Shown in pieces: positions 36,224 to 45,991 of a stretch of 64,000 bases of DNA; position 1 is the stretch's first letter, and each line of letters opens with the position of its first letter. Below the pieces are notes generated by a model. It was not told the DNA's origin. It did not search any database and worked only from the letters and a program-made list of their open reading frames with translations. The translations under genes and the position numbers were made by a program. The stretch is from the NCBI GenBank assembly GCA_030426955.1, contig JAUHXS010000009.1:62001-126000 (forward strand). Reading direction: 5' to 3'. The DNA comes from Bacteroidia bacterium (lineage in GTDB: Bacteria; Bacteroidota; Bacteroidia; Chitinophagales; JAUHXS01).

Positions 36224-38203
36224 TTATCGAAGTAACGTGACATTCCCAATACGAGTGTTAATAGATTCTTTTAAATTTTTGTACTCTAGATGGTAAGTGT
36301 ATACATCACTGCCCAAAACTAGTCCATCATTTGTTCCATCCCAACCTTGATTTATATCACTTGTCTCAAATACCTGATTTCCCCAACGGTCATAGATCAT
36401 CAATTTCAAGAACTCTATATTTTCACCCATGACATAAAATTTATCATTATGATCATTGTTATTTGGTGAAAATACATTAGGAGTAAAAATGCTTTCATCA
36501 TTATCAGTAATAGAAATGCAACCTTCTTTTCTCAAAACATCAAATTGACTTTCTGCGAAACAATCGGCTAGCTGAAGCTCAAGAAAGTATTCCCCAATTG
36601 TTTGAACTTCAATGGAAGATGATATTTCCCCTGTTGACCATAGATAACTATCGTAAATCGTATCTTCTACAGATAATGTTACGGTAGAGTCTTCACAAAT
36701 GAAAATCTCATATTTCTCGCCTACTGGCTGATGATTGATTGTAATCATTTGTTCCAACGTATCAACTTCACAACTTCTTTCGAGTAAAAGTCTTACCAGA
36801 TACGTTCCTGTGTCACTAAATATATGATAACTGTTGTCTCCAGAGTCTATATTATCTGAGCCAGCTAATGTATCTCCGAAGTTCCAAACCCTTGATAGAA
36901 CAGTTGAATCAACAAATTCATCCATGAAATATACCGTATCTGTATGACAAAAGGAGGAGGTTACAGTAAAGCTATCTGCTTCTGGCGTTTTAAAGTAAGC
37001 ATCAAGAAAATTAGGTAATCCAAAACGAGATTTTCTGCCATTTAGATAAATCCCATTACCAGGTCTTCGATAGTTACAGGCTACTCCTTTCTTGTTGGGC
37101 TCATCAATCACAGCTAACGAATCACTAGCCATGGTACTAACCTTTAGTGAGGCCATATACATTTTACCATCCATGCCAAGTTGTAAGGCTGCATGAAAAA
37201 CATCTAGAGTACTATCTATTGTTACTCTCGAATTTACTATTGATGCTGAATCCCAATCACATAAATCAAATTGAAATAACTTGCTGTAGAAAGGAGATAT
37301 CCAACTTTGAGTTTCTGTAACATACAGCTTTTTGCTATCTGGCGAGAAAGAGGCTCCATAATTAGCAGTATACCCTATCGTAATCGGATTTTTCACTATG
37401 CCCGTTGCATTATCAAAATCAAACAGTTGTGATCTATACTCTGCTCCAATAGTCTGCAATCCCATTACCGCAACCAAATGCTTCCCATCTGGAGAAGCCT
37501 TTAAATACCCATATTGAGACACACCAGCAGGGTATGCATATCCTACATTTGATTTTACGGGGATCGGATCAATACCACTGGGTGTTACATGAAACGCTAA
37601 AAATGTATCTCCTAACATTGTGTGCGATAAGACCCAAAATTCATTCTCGTTTTTATGTTCTACTGCTACCAGTTTTTCAGCAGTACGATTGTACAATCGT
37701 ATGTTTTTATCACCTGGTATCACATCTCCTAACGGATCATTAATCGTACCATTACCAGGAAGATTCATGTTCACCATAGAATAGAACAATCCATCCACTC
37801 CTGTATTATCACTTGTAAAAACATAGAATCTATCTATTGTTGAGGGTAGAACTAAAGATGATTGAGTAGTACTTATATCACCCATAAGTCCTGTCCCATT
37901 GGGCATGACATTATGACTTTTATCCCATATATCCAGACTATTGGTGTAGAATAGTAAGTCTCCCGTATTTTTATCACTCATCACAGCACAACCTTCATAT
38001 GCATTAAGGTTGCTATTCGTAATCGCAAACATCGTAGAGGAAACATTTTCAAAGTCTAACCCCGCGGCATCCATAGTGGGTCCAGATTCATTGTCTCCTC
38101 CAAAGTACCAGTACCTACTTTCTAGCTGAGCAAATAGAACTGTATTTATAGACAGTGCTATTAATATTAAACAAGAATTCATTATAGTTTCTCTATACTT
38201 CAT
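36224..38203 (-). CDS. Propeller protein with PKD repeat and T9SS type B domain (tandem paralogue 1)
   Basis: 659 residues. A signal segment ends at VLFAQ. The N-terminal ~400 residues form a propeller-like region marked by RYWYFGGD, GLDFEN, GDLLFYTNSLDIWDKSHN, MPNGTGLMG and PDGKHLVAVMG. A PKD repeat follows (RVWNFGDTLAGSDN). The C-terminus (IFTPNVFSPNNNDHNDKFYVMG...YDRWGNQVFETSD...GNVTLLR) is type B. The same N-terminal marks occur at 38.3-40.0 and 41.2-43.4 kb. It has its own upstream region (94 nt) with a -7 TATATTTG box at 38230-38237 and a copy of the shared 17-nt motif. An in-frame ATG at 38182 is an alternative start. Confidence 0.86.
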   Translation of the reverse strand: MKYRETIMNSCLILIALSINTVLFAQLESRYWYFGGDNESGPTMDAAGLDFENVSSTMFAITNSNLNAYEGCAVMSDKNTGDLLFYTNSLDIWDKSHNVMPNGTGLMGDISTTQSSLVLPSTIDRFYVFTSDNTGVDGLFYSMVNMNLPGNGTINDPLGDVIPGDKNIRLYNRTAEKLVAVEHKNENEFWVLSHTMLGDTFLAFHVTPSGIDPIPVKSNVGYAYPAGVSQYGYLKASPDGKHLVAVMGLQTIGAEYRSQLFDFDNATGIVKNPITIGYTANYGASFSPDSKKLYVTETQSWISPFYSKLFQFDLCDWDSASIVNSRVTIDSTLDVFHAALQLGMDGKMYMASLKVSTMASDSLAVIDEPNKKGVACNYRRPGNGIYLNGRKSRFGLPNFLDAYFKTPEADSFTVTSSFCHTDTVYFMDEFVDSTVLSRVWNFGDTLAGSDNIDSGDNSYHIFSDTGTYLVRLLLERSCEVDTLEQMITINHQPVGEKYEIFICEDSTVTLSVEDTIYDSYLWSTGEISSSIEVQTIGEYFLELQLADCFAESQFDVLRKEGCISITDNDESIFTPNVFSPNNNDHNDKFYVMGENIEFLKLMIYDRWGNQVFETSDINQGWDGTNDGLVLGSDVYTYHLEYKNLKESINTRIGNVTLLR

Positions 38204-38265
38204 ACCCTACGATGCTCACTTAATATCTTCAAATATATGCTACTATTCAAATGCTATTATGCGTT

Positions 38266-38282
38266 ATTCTTGCAAGTCTAAA
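38266..38282 (-). promoter_or_regulatory. Copy 3 of the 17-nt motif TTTAGACTTGCAAGAAT
   Basis: Identical over 17 nt to both arms of the inverted repeat at 45992-46064, and in the same orientation relative to the gene it precedes. It lies 62 nt before the ATG at 38203 and 28 nt before a TATATTTG box (38230-38237, minus strand). Candidate activator site or shared leader element. Confidence 0.6.
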
Positions 38283-38297
38283 ACTATAACACTCCAA

Positions 38298-39998
38298 TCA
38301 ACGTATTAAAGAGACGCTCCCATGTTTGACGATACTTTTATATCCCGCAAATGTTGCCTCTAGTTGATAGAAGAACACTCCTTGATCTGATTTTTTTCCT
38401 TTATAAGTTGCATCCCAGCCTTGATCTACATTTCGCGACTCAAAGATATTATTGCCCCATCTATCATATATCAAAAGTGTAAATTCTTGTAATCCATTGA
38501 AGCTTCCCATTACATTAAAGAAATCATTTAGACCATCTCCATTAGGCGTGATTGCGCTTGGCAAATAAAGTACTGACGATAGATTTCCAATTAAAGAATC
38601 ATAGCAGGACTCGATCAAAATATCATGTACAATGGTATCTGTATGGCAAGAGTTGATAACCAATAGACTAACGGTATATGTCCCAGCATCAAGGTACTTA
38701 TGTACTGGAGTTATTTCAGATGAAGTAGTATTATCTCCCAAATCCCACATAATCTGATTAATATAAGTAGTATCATCGATCATAAAGTATATCGAATCCT
38801 CCAAACAATTTCCTTGATAAGAAAAATCAGCACGGTCAAGCTCTGTACTAAAATAAGATTGAATAAAGTTAGGCATACCAACAATAGTAGTACCGCCACC
38901 GAGATCAACATCATCTAAGATAAAGTCACAGTCTATGCCATTACTATTAGGATTATTAATTACACTTAGAATATTACTGTTGACTTTTGAGCAATATATT
39001 TTTTTGTCTGGTGCTAGTTGTAAAGCTCCTGCCCATGGAGGTGTTGTTCCAATGATAGTAGCCGAATTCTTGATAGTATTGCTATCATTGTTACTAATAT
39101 TCAATTGATATATTTCGGAGATGGTAAGCTCCGAGTTGTTTTGAGTAAAATATAACTGATTCCCATCTGGTGAAAACTCGACTCCTGAAGGATCAAAACC
39201 AGATAATGAAATCGCATTAGAAACTGCTCCTGATGTAGAATTAAAATCAAAAATTTCAAAAATGTTAGAGTTTTGCAAGGCAATGGCTAGTTTACATCCT
39301 GTTGGACTTGCCTTGAGTGTGCCAATGGCATTGTTTCTTTCACCGCTATGCGTTGATCCAACTTCACTTTGCACAGGAGTTATATCAATACCCATATCTC
39401 CAATACGGAAAGCGTAAAAGATAGCTGAGTTCCACCCATGAGCAATCACCCAGATGTCTTTACCATTTTTATGATGAACTGCAGTTACTCCCTCAAGAGA
39501 TGCAGGTAAAAGTGGTTCATTTTTTTGAATGACATTCCCCATTCCCATGTTCATTGACATATCTACTACAGAATAACGTAGTCCTTTGCCATTGGGTGTT
39601 GATGATCCACTTAAACTAGCCTTCTCATCAACTGTAAAGATGTAATAGATAGATGGCTCTGCTGGATGAGGAACAATGGTGGCAGACTGTACAGAAGAAA
39701 GATGCCCCATTAAATCAGTTCCATTAGGCATAGGTTGATGACTCCGATCCCAAACTGTCACCCCATCTGTGTAAAAAAGAAGTGCCCCATTATCATCACA
39801 AATAGAAGCAGAGCCTTCATTGGTATTAGTTTGACCATCACTTAAGCTTATGGGAACTCCAGAATTAAAATCTAAACCTGCATTTTTTTGAAAGTACCAT
39901 ATATTCGCTTGCTTTTGTGCAACTGCTGCAACCCAAAAAGTTGTAACTAATAAGATGAAGATAGAATTTCGTATAAACAGAATTATTTGTTGAGTCAT
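38298..39998 (-). CDS. Propeller protein with PKD repeat and T9SS type B domain (tandem paralogue 2)
   Basis: 566 residues. The signal peptide ends at AAVAQ. Propeller marks: NIWYFQKNAGLDF, GALLFYTDGVTVWDRSHQ, MPNGTDLMG, SPDGNQLYFTQ. A PKD repeat (IMWDLGDNTTSSE...THKY-like HKYLDAGTYTVSL) and a type B C-terminus (LYLPSAITPNGDGLNDFFNV...YDRWGNNIFESRN...KHGSVSLIR) follow. Its ATG overlaps the stop of the upstream gene by 4 nt, so it belongs to the operon starting at 45942. Shorter propeller than its two paralogues. Confidence 0.87.
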   Translation of the reverse strand: MTQQIILFIRNSIFILLVTTFWVAAVAQKQANIWYFQKNAGLDFNSGVPISLSDGQTNTNEGSASICDDNGALLFYTDGVTVWDRSHQPMPNGTDLMGHLSSVQSATIVPHPAEPSIYYIFTVDEKASLSGSSTPNGKGLRYSVVDMSMNMGMGNVIQKNEPLLPASLEGVTAVHHKNGKDIWVIAHGWNSAIFYAFRIGDMGIDITPVQSEVGSTHSGERNNAIGTLKASPTGCKLAIALQNSNIFEIFDFNSTSGAVSNAISLSGFDPSGVEFSPDGNQLYFTQNNSELTISEIYQLNISNNDSNTIKNSATIIGTTPPWAGALQLAPDKKIYCSKVNSNILSVINNPNSNGIDCDFILDDVDLGGGTTIVGMPNFIQSYFSTELDRADFSYQGNCLEDSIYFMIDDTTYINQIMWDLGDNTTSSEITPVHKYLDAGTYTVSLLVINSCHTDTIVHDILIESCYDSLIGNLSSVLYLPSAITPNGDGLNDFFNVMGSFNGLQEFTLLIYDRWGNNIFESRNVDQGWDATYKGKKSDQGVFFYQLEATFAGYKSIVKHGSVSLIR

Positions 39999-41209
39999 CT
40001 TATAAGTGTTACATTTCCTTTATATTCTGATGTGCCATGTTGTGATCTTACTAGAAGATGATATACATAAATATCGTTTGCTAGCAATGTGTTCTTATAC
40101 GACCCATCCCAGCCTTGATGCATATCACTTGTTTCAAAAAGTTTTTTCCCAAAGCGATCGTATATGACTAAAGTTGCGTCGTCTATCCCTTCTCCCTCAA
40201 GCTTTAGCACATCATTTTCGCCATCATTGTTTGGTGAGAATACATTAGGAAAGTAATATGCAAGCTGCTGATTACACTTAACATTGACGGTATCTGTATT
40301 CTTACAAATACTATCATTCTCAACCTGAACCCAATATGTACCAGATTCATTAATAGTAATCGTATTGACATCAACTTCCCCAGTTGACCAAACAATGCCC
40401 TCATTGGTATAATCAATAGACAAGGTAAAAAAGTCCTCAGAGCAAAATTTTGCAGAGTCATAGTCTATGGTAATTTCACCTGCAACGGTTTCTTCTTTTG
40501 TTAATGATACCTGATCTATATAATAATAGGCATACTTGCGAGGAGGAGGGAAAGGGCTAGATATTGGAACAACTGGCATAATAATATGTGAGGCATCATT
40601 TCCAAAAAAACCGATAATTAAATGATCTTCTCCTCCCTTGGCTTCAAAAACGCCATCTACTTTAGCCCAGCCAGAGCTTTCAGTAACTGCCTCTCCAACA
40701 TTACTTGAGACCTGAGGAGAGAAATCAAGGAAGGTGTCAACTGTTAAGTTTGCTACAGGACCTTTTGTAAAATACGCCCCCACCTGATCCATAGCAAAGC
40801 TAGATCTTTCATTTAGGCTAATGTACATTTCAAATTTATAAGAGGTACATGGTTTTAAGGAACTGGTTAGTGCTACTTCTACGTATTCTCTAAAATTAGG
40901 ATATGTCTCTTCATGAGCGAATATTCCTGCATAGGCATTACCAGACTTAGGATTTTGTGGCGCCCAAGGAGAGCTAATTGATGGCGGAAAGCTTGAGGAA
41001 CAAGTATTAAAATAATCTGGGGTTCCAGAAAGTGTTATACTGGGATCAAACCAATACAGGGTATAATGAAGTTGACCTTCTCCATTAGGGCAAAGAGTAT
41101 CTTCCTCAAAGCTGGGATTAGGTACCAAATTCTGAGATAATAAACGTGATGTCAATATTAGTACAAAGAACAATATCTTCAACGCTATCCTAAACTTAAT
41201 CATCATCAT
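39995..41209 (-). CDS. NPSFEE-type domain protein with T9SS type B sorting domain
   Basis: 404 residues. The signal peptide ends at LLSQ, immediately followed by NLVPNPSFEEDTLCP, a motif that opens a jelly-roll carbohydrate-binding-like domain in many Bacteroidota surface proteins (residues ~25-235). A short Ig-like segment (GIVWSTGEVDVNTITINESG) and a type B tail (YYFPNVFSPNNDGENDVLKL...YDRFGKKLFETSD...GNVTLIR) follow. It lies inside the operon, 9 nt after the upstream gene and overlapping the downstream gene by 4 nt. Unlike its neighbours it lacks the propeller. Confidence 0.86.
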   Translation of the reverse strand: MMMIKFRIALKILFFVLILTSRLLSQNLVPNPSFEEDTLCPNGEGQLHYTLYWFDPSITLSGTPDYFNTCSSSFPPSISSPWAPQNPKSGNAYAGIFAHEETYPNFREYVEVALTSSLKPCTSYKFEMYISLNERSSFAMDQVGAYFTKGPVANLTVDTFLDFSPQVSSNVGEAVTESSGWAKVDGVFEAKGGEDHLIIGFFGNDASHIIMPVVPISSPFPPPRKYAYYYIDQVSLTKEETVAGEITIDYDSAKFCSEDFFTLSIDYTNEGIVWSTGEVDVNTITINESGTYWVQVENDSICKNTDTVNVKCNQQLAYYFPNVFSPNNDGENDVLKLEGEGIDDATLVIYDRFGKKLFETSDMHQGWDGSYKNTLLANDIYVYHLLVRSQHGTSEYKGNVTLIR

Positions 41210-41218
41210 TCTAAGCCC

Positions 41219-43360
41219 TTATTTAATTATACTAACATTTCCACGATATATGCTAGTCTTTCCTTCTGCATCTCGATTTTCTAGATAATACGTATAGACA
41301 TCATTATTTAACATTTTTCCTTTATGAGATCCATCCCAAAAGTAATTTGCATCAGAGGTATAAAAAACTTCCTCTCCTAAACGATTGTAAACTTTTAATG
41401 TAAAAGCATCAGGATTAATACCTTGTGGTCGAAATAGATTATTTTTGCTATTGGGTGAAAAGGCATTAGGAATAAAAACATTACAACCTTCTGCCAAAAT
41501 CTCTACTGTTATAGAATCCCATAGGTTACAGTAATTTTTAGCTTTCAATAATAGCTCTACATCCTCTTCTATGTTTAATTCTAAGTTTTGTTGCGCTCCA
41601 ATAATTTCATGTTCTGAAGTAGTTTCCCATAAATACTCCGTCCAATCATCTGTAGCCATAATGGATAGCTTTTGCCCTGAACATAAAATTGTATCAGTAA
41701 TATTTAAGCCATTGATAAAAATATGAGTAGAATCATTTCTAGAACAACCCCATATGTTACTTACCTCAATCTCATATAACCCTGTAGTATCAGGCATAAA
41801 AATTCTTGACGTATCTCCATTCGACCATAAATATTGATGCCACCCACTATCCAAAACTATTGAACTTTGAGCAAGCAAGCACATCGTATCGGGCACTAAG
41901 TCAGAGCTATCGGGGGCAGGATACACCGTTATGGTAATAGTATCAAAAAAGGTATCACAGGCAAAAATCACTTCTACTGTATATGTTACAGTAGAGTCGG
42001 GATATGCTTTGGGGTTGGCAATAGACGAATCGCTTAATCCATAAGCAGGTGCCCAAGTGTATTCATGCATGGGCTGAGCAGTCGCTCCTATAAAAACAGA
42101 GTCATCAAAATTGCAAACAAAGGTATCATTTGCTGCATAATGGGGCTGAGCAAAAGAACCTAGTTGAAAAGCCTTAAAGGTATTAGGTAGACCATGACCG
42201 CTCCTACTGCCACCCCAAAAAAAAGCACTGTCTGTTGCATCTGGATTTGAAAGGTTATTAGGATTGTTAATTGCTCCTATTCGATCACGGTTACTTCTTG
42301 CGAAATAAATCTTGCCGTCAGGAGCCAGCTCTAAGGCCGTTGCCCTACTAGTATTACTTAAAGTTTTTTCGGTCGAAGGGATATTGGCTGAGAACCGCTG
42401 ATATTGATATACTTCACGCTGGTTTTCACTGACATATAAAATAGAATCGTTGGGAGAGAACTCTGCACCATAGTAGCTTCTTGCCATAGGTGTAACAAGT
42501 TGTGTTTGACTGGAGTTGATACGACCTGTTGAACGATCAAAGGATAATAAATAAGCATTTCCAAAAGGTCCTGCAGCAGTATAGGAACTAGTATTGGAAT
42601 CATACGCATAATAGTTAGCACTCAGCAGATTATTCTCATCATTAGAAGATTTAAGAGCTCCATTATAGCTACCTAGGTGTCCTCCACTACTTATAACTGG
42701 AGTGCTATTAACACCATCTTTTGTAACTAAAAAGGCATAATATTTGTGAAAGGGAAACCTTGTCGTGATGATCCAATAATCTGTCCCATTAGTATGCGTA
42801 ACCGCTGTTAATTTTTCACTGGTTGAATCAAGAAGATTGATATTTTTAACAGAGTCAACAATATCACCCAAAGGACACGCTATAGTGCCATTTCCTGACA
42901 AGGTCATATCCACCACTGAATAGCTTAAACCAGTTGGCCATCCAAATCCAAATAAATTTGGGTTTGCAGCATTAGGCCCTGCAGTCGTAAACAAATAATA
43001 TTTTGTATTACTCTCAATCACGGGCGCGATTAATGCAGATTGTGTTGAGCTGGAATGCCCCTGCAAGCTACCTCCATTTGGCATCATAGTGTGTGATTTG
43101 TCAAAGACCTTAATACCATCTGAGTAAAACATTAATTGTCCATTCGTATTAGATAATGCCGCGGCGCCTTCTAAGGAATTGTTTTGCCCTTGCCCAGCAG
43201 GCAAGATGGTTGCTGGTTTATTATTAAAATTGATTCCTAATGCTGGATCATTTCGACCTCCAAAATACCAGATATTTCCCCTATTGGATTGCGACCAAAC
43301 AATAGCTGATGAACTACAAATAAGTATGATAAAAACTATACTTTTAATTTTACAAAACAT
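41219..43360 (-). CDS. Propeller protein with T9SS type B domain (tandem paralogue 3)
   Basis: 713 residues. The signal peptide ends at VWSQ. Propeller marks shared with the two downstream paralogues: NIWYFGGRNDPALGINF, GQLMFYSDGIKVFDKSHT, MPNGGSLQG, APDGKIYFARS. Ig-like segments (YTWAPAYGLSDS, YLWSNGDTSRIFM) follow instead of a PKD. The C-terminus (VFIPNAFSPNSKNNLFRP...YNRLGEEVFYTSD...GNVSIIK) is type B. Its ATG overlaps the stop of the upstream beta-helix gene by one base, so translation is coupled. Confidence 0.87.
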   Translation of the reverse strand: MFCKIKSIVFIILICSSSAIVWSQSNRGNIWYFGGRNDPALGINFNNKPATILPAGQGQNNSLEGAAALSNTNGQLMFYSDGIKVFDKSHTMMPNGGSLQGHSSSTQSALIAPVIESNTKYYLFTTAGPNAANPNLFGFGWPTGLSYSVVDMTLSGNGTIACPLGDIVDSVKNINLLDSTSEKLTAVTHTNGTDYWIITTRFPFHKYYAFLVTKDGVNSTPVISSGGHLGSYNGALKSSNDENNLLSANYYAYDSNTSSYTAAGPFGNAYLLSFDRSTGRINSSQTQLVTPMARSYYGAEFSPNDSILYVSENQREVYQYQRFSANIPSTEKTLSNTSRATALELAPDGKIYFARSNRDRIGAINNPNNLSNPDATDSAFFWGGSRSGHGLPNTFKAFQLGSFAQPHYAANDTFVCNFDDSVFIGATAQPMHEYTWAPAYGLSDSSIANPKAYPDSTVTYTVEVIFACDTFFDTITITVYPAPDSSDLVPDTMCLLAQSSIVLDSGWHQYLWSNGDTSRIFMPDTTGLYEIEVSNIWGCSRNDSTHIFINGLNITDTILCSGQKLSIMATDDWTEYLWETTSEHEIIGAQQNLELNIEEDVELLLKAKNYCNLWDSITVEILAEGCNVFIPNAFSPNSKNNLFRPQGINPDAFTLKVYNRLGEEVFYTSDANYFWDGSHKGKMLNNDVYTYYLENRDAEGKTSIYRGNVSIIK

Positions 43361-45942
43361 TACTCTACTATACTAAATTGTTGAAATGACCTTTGCTCCC
43401 CTACTTGCAATAAGATATTATAAATGCCTGATGGAAGGTACTCTAAATCTAACTTTTGAGAATAAGCAACTGGAGGCTGTACGTATGACTTTTTAAAGAC
43501 AACCTTACCATATAAATCCGATACTTGTAAGTAATAGTCTTTGTTTACTCCTACCAGTTGAATCGTAAAAATACCATTGCTAGGATTGGGAAAAATCGCT
43601 GTCGAGAACAGATTAGTGTTGTTGGTATAATTGACATTTGTATTTTTAGAACAACTGTCTATAATAGTTACTGAGACAGATTCAGTACCAACACACCCAT
43701 TCGTATCTTCAATGGTTACAACATAAGCAAAGTTGCCAGTATCTGCCAAGTGTAAAGTCACTGTTGATGCAGTTGTATCATTTAGACCAATTGATGGAGA
43801 CCAGGAATAATTAAGCCCTCCTGTTGCAGTAAGCTCAACAGAGGAATCAGGACAAGTCTTTGGATCACTAGTGATTGATGTTTCTGGGAACATCCTTATG
43901 TTAATCGTATCAAAACTAGTACAATTGGGAGGTACTATATTGGTTATTTTCACACTATATGTTCCTGGTGTATCAATTATTATTGACTGAGTATTTGATT
44001 CACCAGTAGACCAAATGTAATCGGCTTCTGCTGCAGTGAGCGTGCCCCCTGTTAGACTTATAGAGCCATTATTACAGAAAAAAGTATCCTTGCCTAATGT
44101 TGTTAATGGATTCGGTCTTATGGCATTAATAATAATAGTATCACTTTGCTCACAACCATTGCTTCCAATAACTTCTGCTTTGTATACCATTGTAGAATTC
44201 CCTAATTCATTTAACAAGAATGTTTGTGTTGTATCTCCTGTTTGAACAAGCCCTGGCAAAGCAAAGTCATATTTATACCACCTGTAAGTCATCATTCCAG
44301 CTCCAGCGTCTAATATCTTCCCTTGGCAAAATGTACCATCATCTCCTAAATCTAACATCGGTAACTCCTTCTCTTTAACGAAGATTGAGTCAATGTCTTT
44401 AAAAGAACAAGCGTTGATAGCCTCTATTATATAAAGACCTGCTGTATCTACCAATATTGTGGATGTGCTATCTCCTCTATCCCAGGCATATTCAAGAAAA
44501 GAGTATGTAACAGCAGGAGAGACTATAATAGAATCACCTAAACATAACCCAATTGTATCTTCCAGTTCAACTATTGGTAATTGGTTACTAGAAAACTCAT
44601 CTGCTCCTATATCTGGAAAACTATTGTCTCTATCCTGACCATCGATATCTATTAAAATTTCAGATAAAGGTATCCCCGAACTGTCCAAAATAGTATTACA
44701 AGTGTGTAAGTTAGTAGTAGATGTAAACAAAGGTGGTGTAAAAATAGAATTTTGATCCTGTCCTGTTGCAATTTGCCAGTCTAATAAGGAATCTAATTGA
44801 TTTGAGTTCCAAGAAGCTAGATAGGATCCTTCCGTATAGAAGGCATTATTATCCGAACTATCTATACCATCTAGATAACTGATAATACAATACCCTTTCC
44901 CCGCATTATAAAAGATATTATTAAATATGGATAATCCGGTAGTAGGAACTATTAATAATGCAGTAGAGATTGAATCTTCAGTATATACACTATTATTATA
45001 AAGCTTTTGCTTAGCAGATGACCAAATACTTATGGCTGCAGGAGCAAAACCCGTACTCCCTTTGTAAGAGAAAAAGTTATTAGCAATTAAGCTCTTATCT
45101 ATACTACCATTACAATTGATGATGTGCAAAGCGGATGTACCAACGTTAGCTATTACTTTATTGTTTAGTATTCTCAAGCTAGAATCAGCATCATCACAAA
45201 AAATAGAATAATAGTTATCTAAACTAGAGTCACCACTTACCGTATAGTTATTACTAATTTCCAAACTAGACGTTTCAGTAATATTTATTCCTGATGTTTT
45301 TTGATATAATAAATGGTTATCCATGATTTTAATGCTGTCTTTTCGGATTCCTCCTCTAAAAATGATACCATTTTCTCCATACTTTAAAAGGTTTCCTTTA
45401 ATAGTAATATTATCGGCAAGTCCATACGTACCTGAGTTTATGAGGTTTTGACTTGAACCTTCAAATGATTCAATAACGGTATTAATAATACTTATTTTAC
45501 TAGTATTAAATAGGTGTATTATATTTCCGCCATTACCAGTACTAGTGGTTATTGAAACGTCTTCAAAAGTAACATCACTAATGCCTTCTAGATTAATCGC
45601 AGGAATACTGCCACTAACTAAATTCACCTTTTCTCTATTTCCTGAGGAGGATTTAAACTTAATCCCATGATTTTCATTTAGGCCATGGATTGAATCTGCC
45701 CCATCGTTTATTTTTATATTTATGCCATGAGTTCCATCTGCAATATTAAATATTACATCTCCACTAATCCCAGGTCCATTTCTTATCGTAGTACCCTTCA
45801 AATCTTTGAGGGCTTCAGCAAATGTGATGTAATTATTCCCATTATTAGGAAGGGAAGGGTCAATAGTATAAACACCTGACAATTGCCCAAACAGAGGACA
45901 AAAGCTGACTATTGCGAGGTATATTGTGATTAGTTGTTTCAT
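43360..45942 (-). CDS. Right-handed beta-helix protein with T9SS type A sorting domain
   Basis: 860 residues from ATG 45942. The signal peptide MKQLITIYLAIVSFCPLFGQ starts there, and an in-frame ATG 33 nt upstream would fall before the promoter -7 box and disrupt the signal. Residues ~60-400 are short Asn/Ile-rich coils of a parallel beta-helix (ISIINTVIESFEG, NITIKGNLLKYGENGIIFRGG, SLEISNNYTVSG), closing with DIDGQDRDNSFPDIGADEF. Ig-like repeats follow, then a type A tail (AIFPNPSNGIFTIQ...GIYNILLQVGEQRSFQQFSIVE). It is the first gene of the minus-strand T9SS operon, divergent from the gene at 46114. Confidence 0.87.
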   Translation of the reverse strand: MKQLITIYLAIVSFCPLFGQLSGVYTIDPSLPNNGNNYITFAEALKDLKGTTIRNGPGISGDVIFNIADGTHGINIKINDGADSIHGLNENHGIKFKSSSGNREKVNLVSGSIPAINLEGISDVTFEDVSITTSTGNGGNIIHLFNTSKISIINTVIESFEGSSQNLINSGTYGLADNITIKGNLLKYGENGIIFRGGIRKDSIKIMDNHLLYQKTSGINITETSSLEISNNYTVSGDSSLDNYYSIFCDDADSSLRILNNKVIANVGTSALHIINCNGSIDKSLIANNFFSYKGSTGFAPAAISIWSSAKQKLYNNSVYTEDSISTALLIVPTTGLSIFNNIFYNAGKGYCIISYLDGIDSSDNNAFYTEGSYLASWNSNQLDSLLDWQIATGQDQNSIFTPPLFTSTTNLHTCNTILDSSGIPLSEILIDIDGQDRDNSFPDIGADEFSSNQLPIVELEDTIGLCLGDSIIVSPAVTYSFLEYAWDRGDSTSTILVDTAGLYIIEAINACSFKDIDSIFVKEKELPMLDLGDDGTFCQGKILDAGAGMMTYRWYKYDFALPGLVQTGDTTQTFLLNELGNSTMVYKAEVIGSNGCEQSDTIIINAIRPNPLTTLGKDTFFCNNGSISLTGGTLTAAEADYIWSTGESNTQSIIIDTPGTYSVKITNIVPPNCTSFDTINIRMFPETSITSDPKTCPDSSVELTATGGLNYSWSPSIGLNDTTASTVTLHLADTGNFAYVVTIEDTNGCVGTESVSVTIIDSCSKNTNVNYTNNTNLFSTAIFPNPSNGIFTIQLVGVNKDYYLQVSDLYGKVVFKKSYVQPPVAYSQKLDLEYLPSGIYNILLQVGEQRSFQQFSIVE

Positions 45943-45946
45943 AAAT

Positions 45947-45978
45947 GAAATATAGAATAAAGCTACAATCAACACAAA
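45947..45978 (-). promoter_or_regulatory. Promoter of the minus-strand T9SS operon
   Basis: On the minus strand, -33 TTTG (45978-45975), a 20-nt spacer and -7 TATATTTC (45954-45947), one base off TAnnTTTG. The -7 box ends 4 nt before the ATG, so the transcript may be leaderless. Confidence 0.65.
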
Positions 45979-45991
45979 AGTTATTTTCTAA

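Noticed and set aside
45943-45975. Longer start for the beta-helix T9SS protein
   Set aside because: The extra 11 residues would lie across the -7 box and spoil a good signal peptide. ATG 45942 is better.
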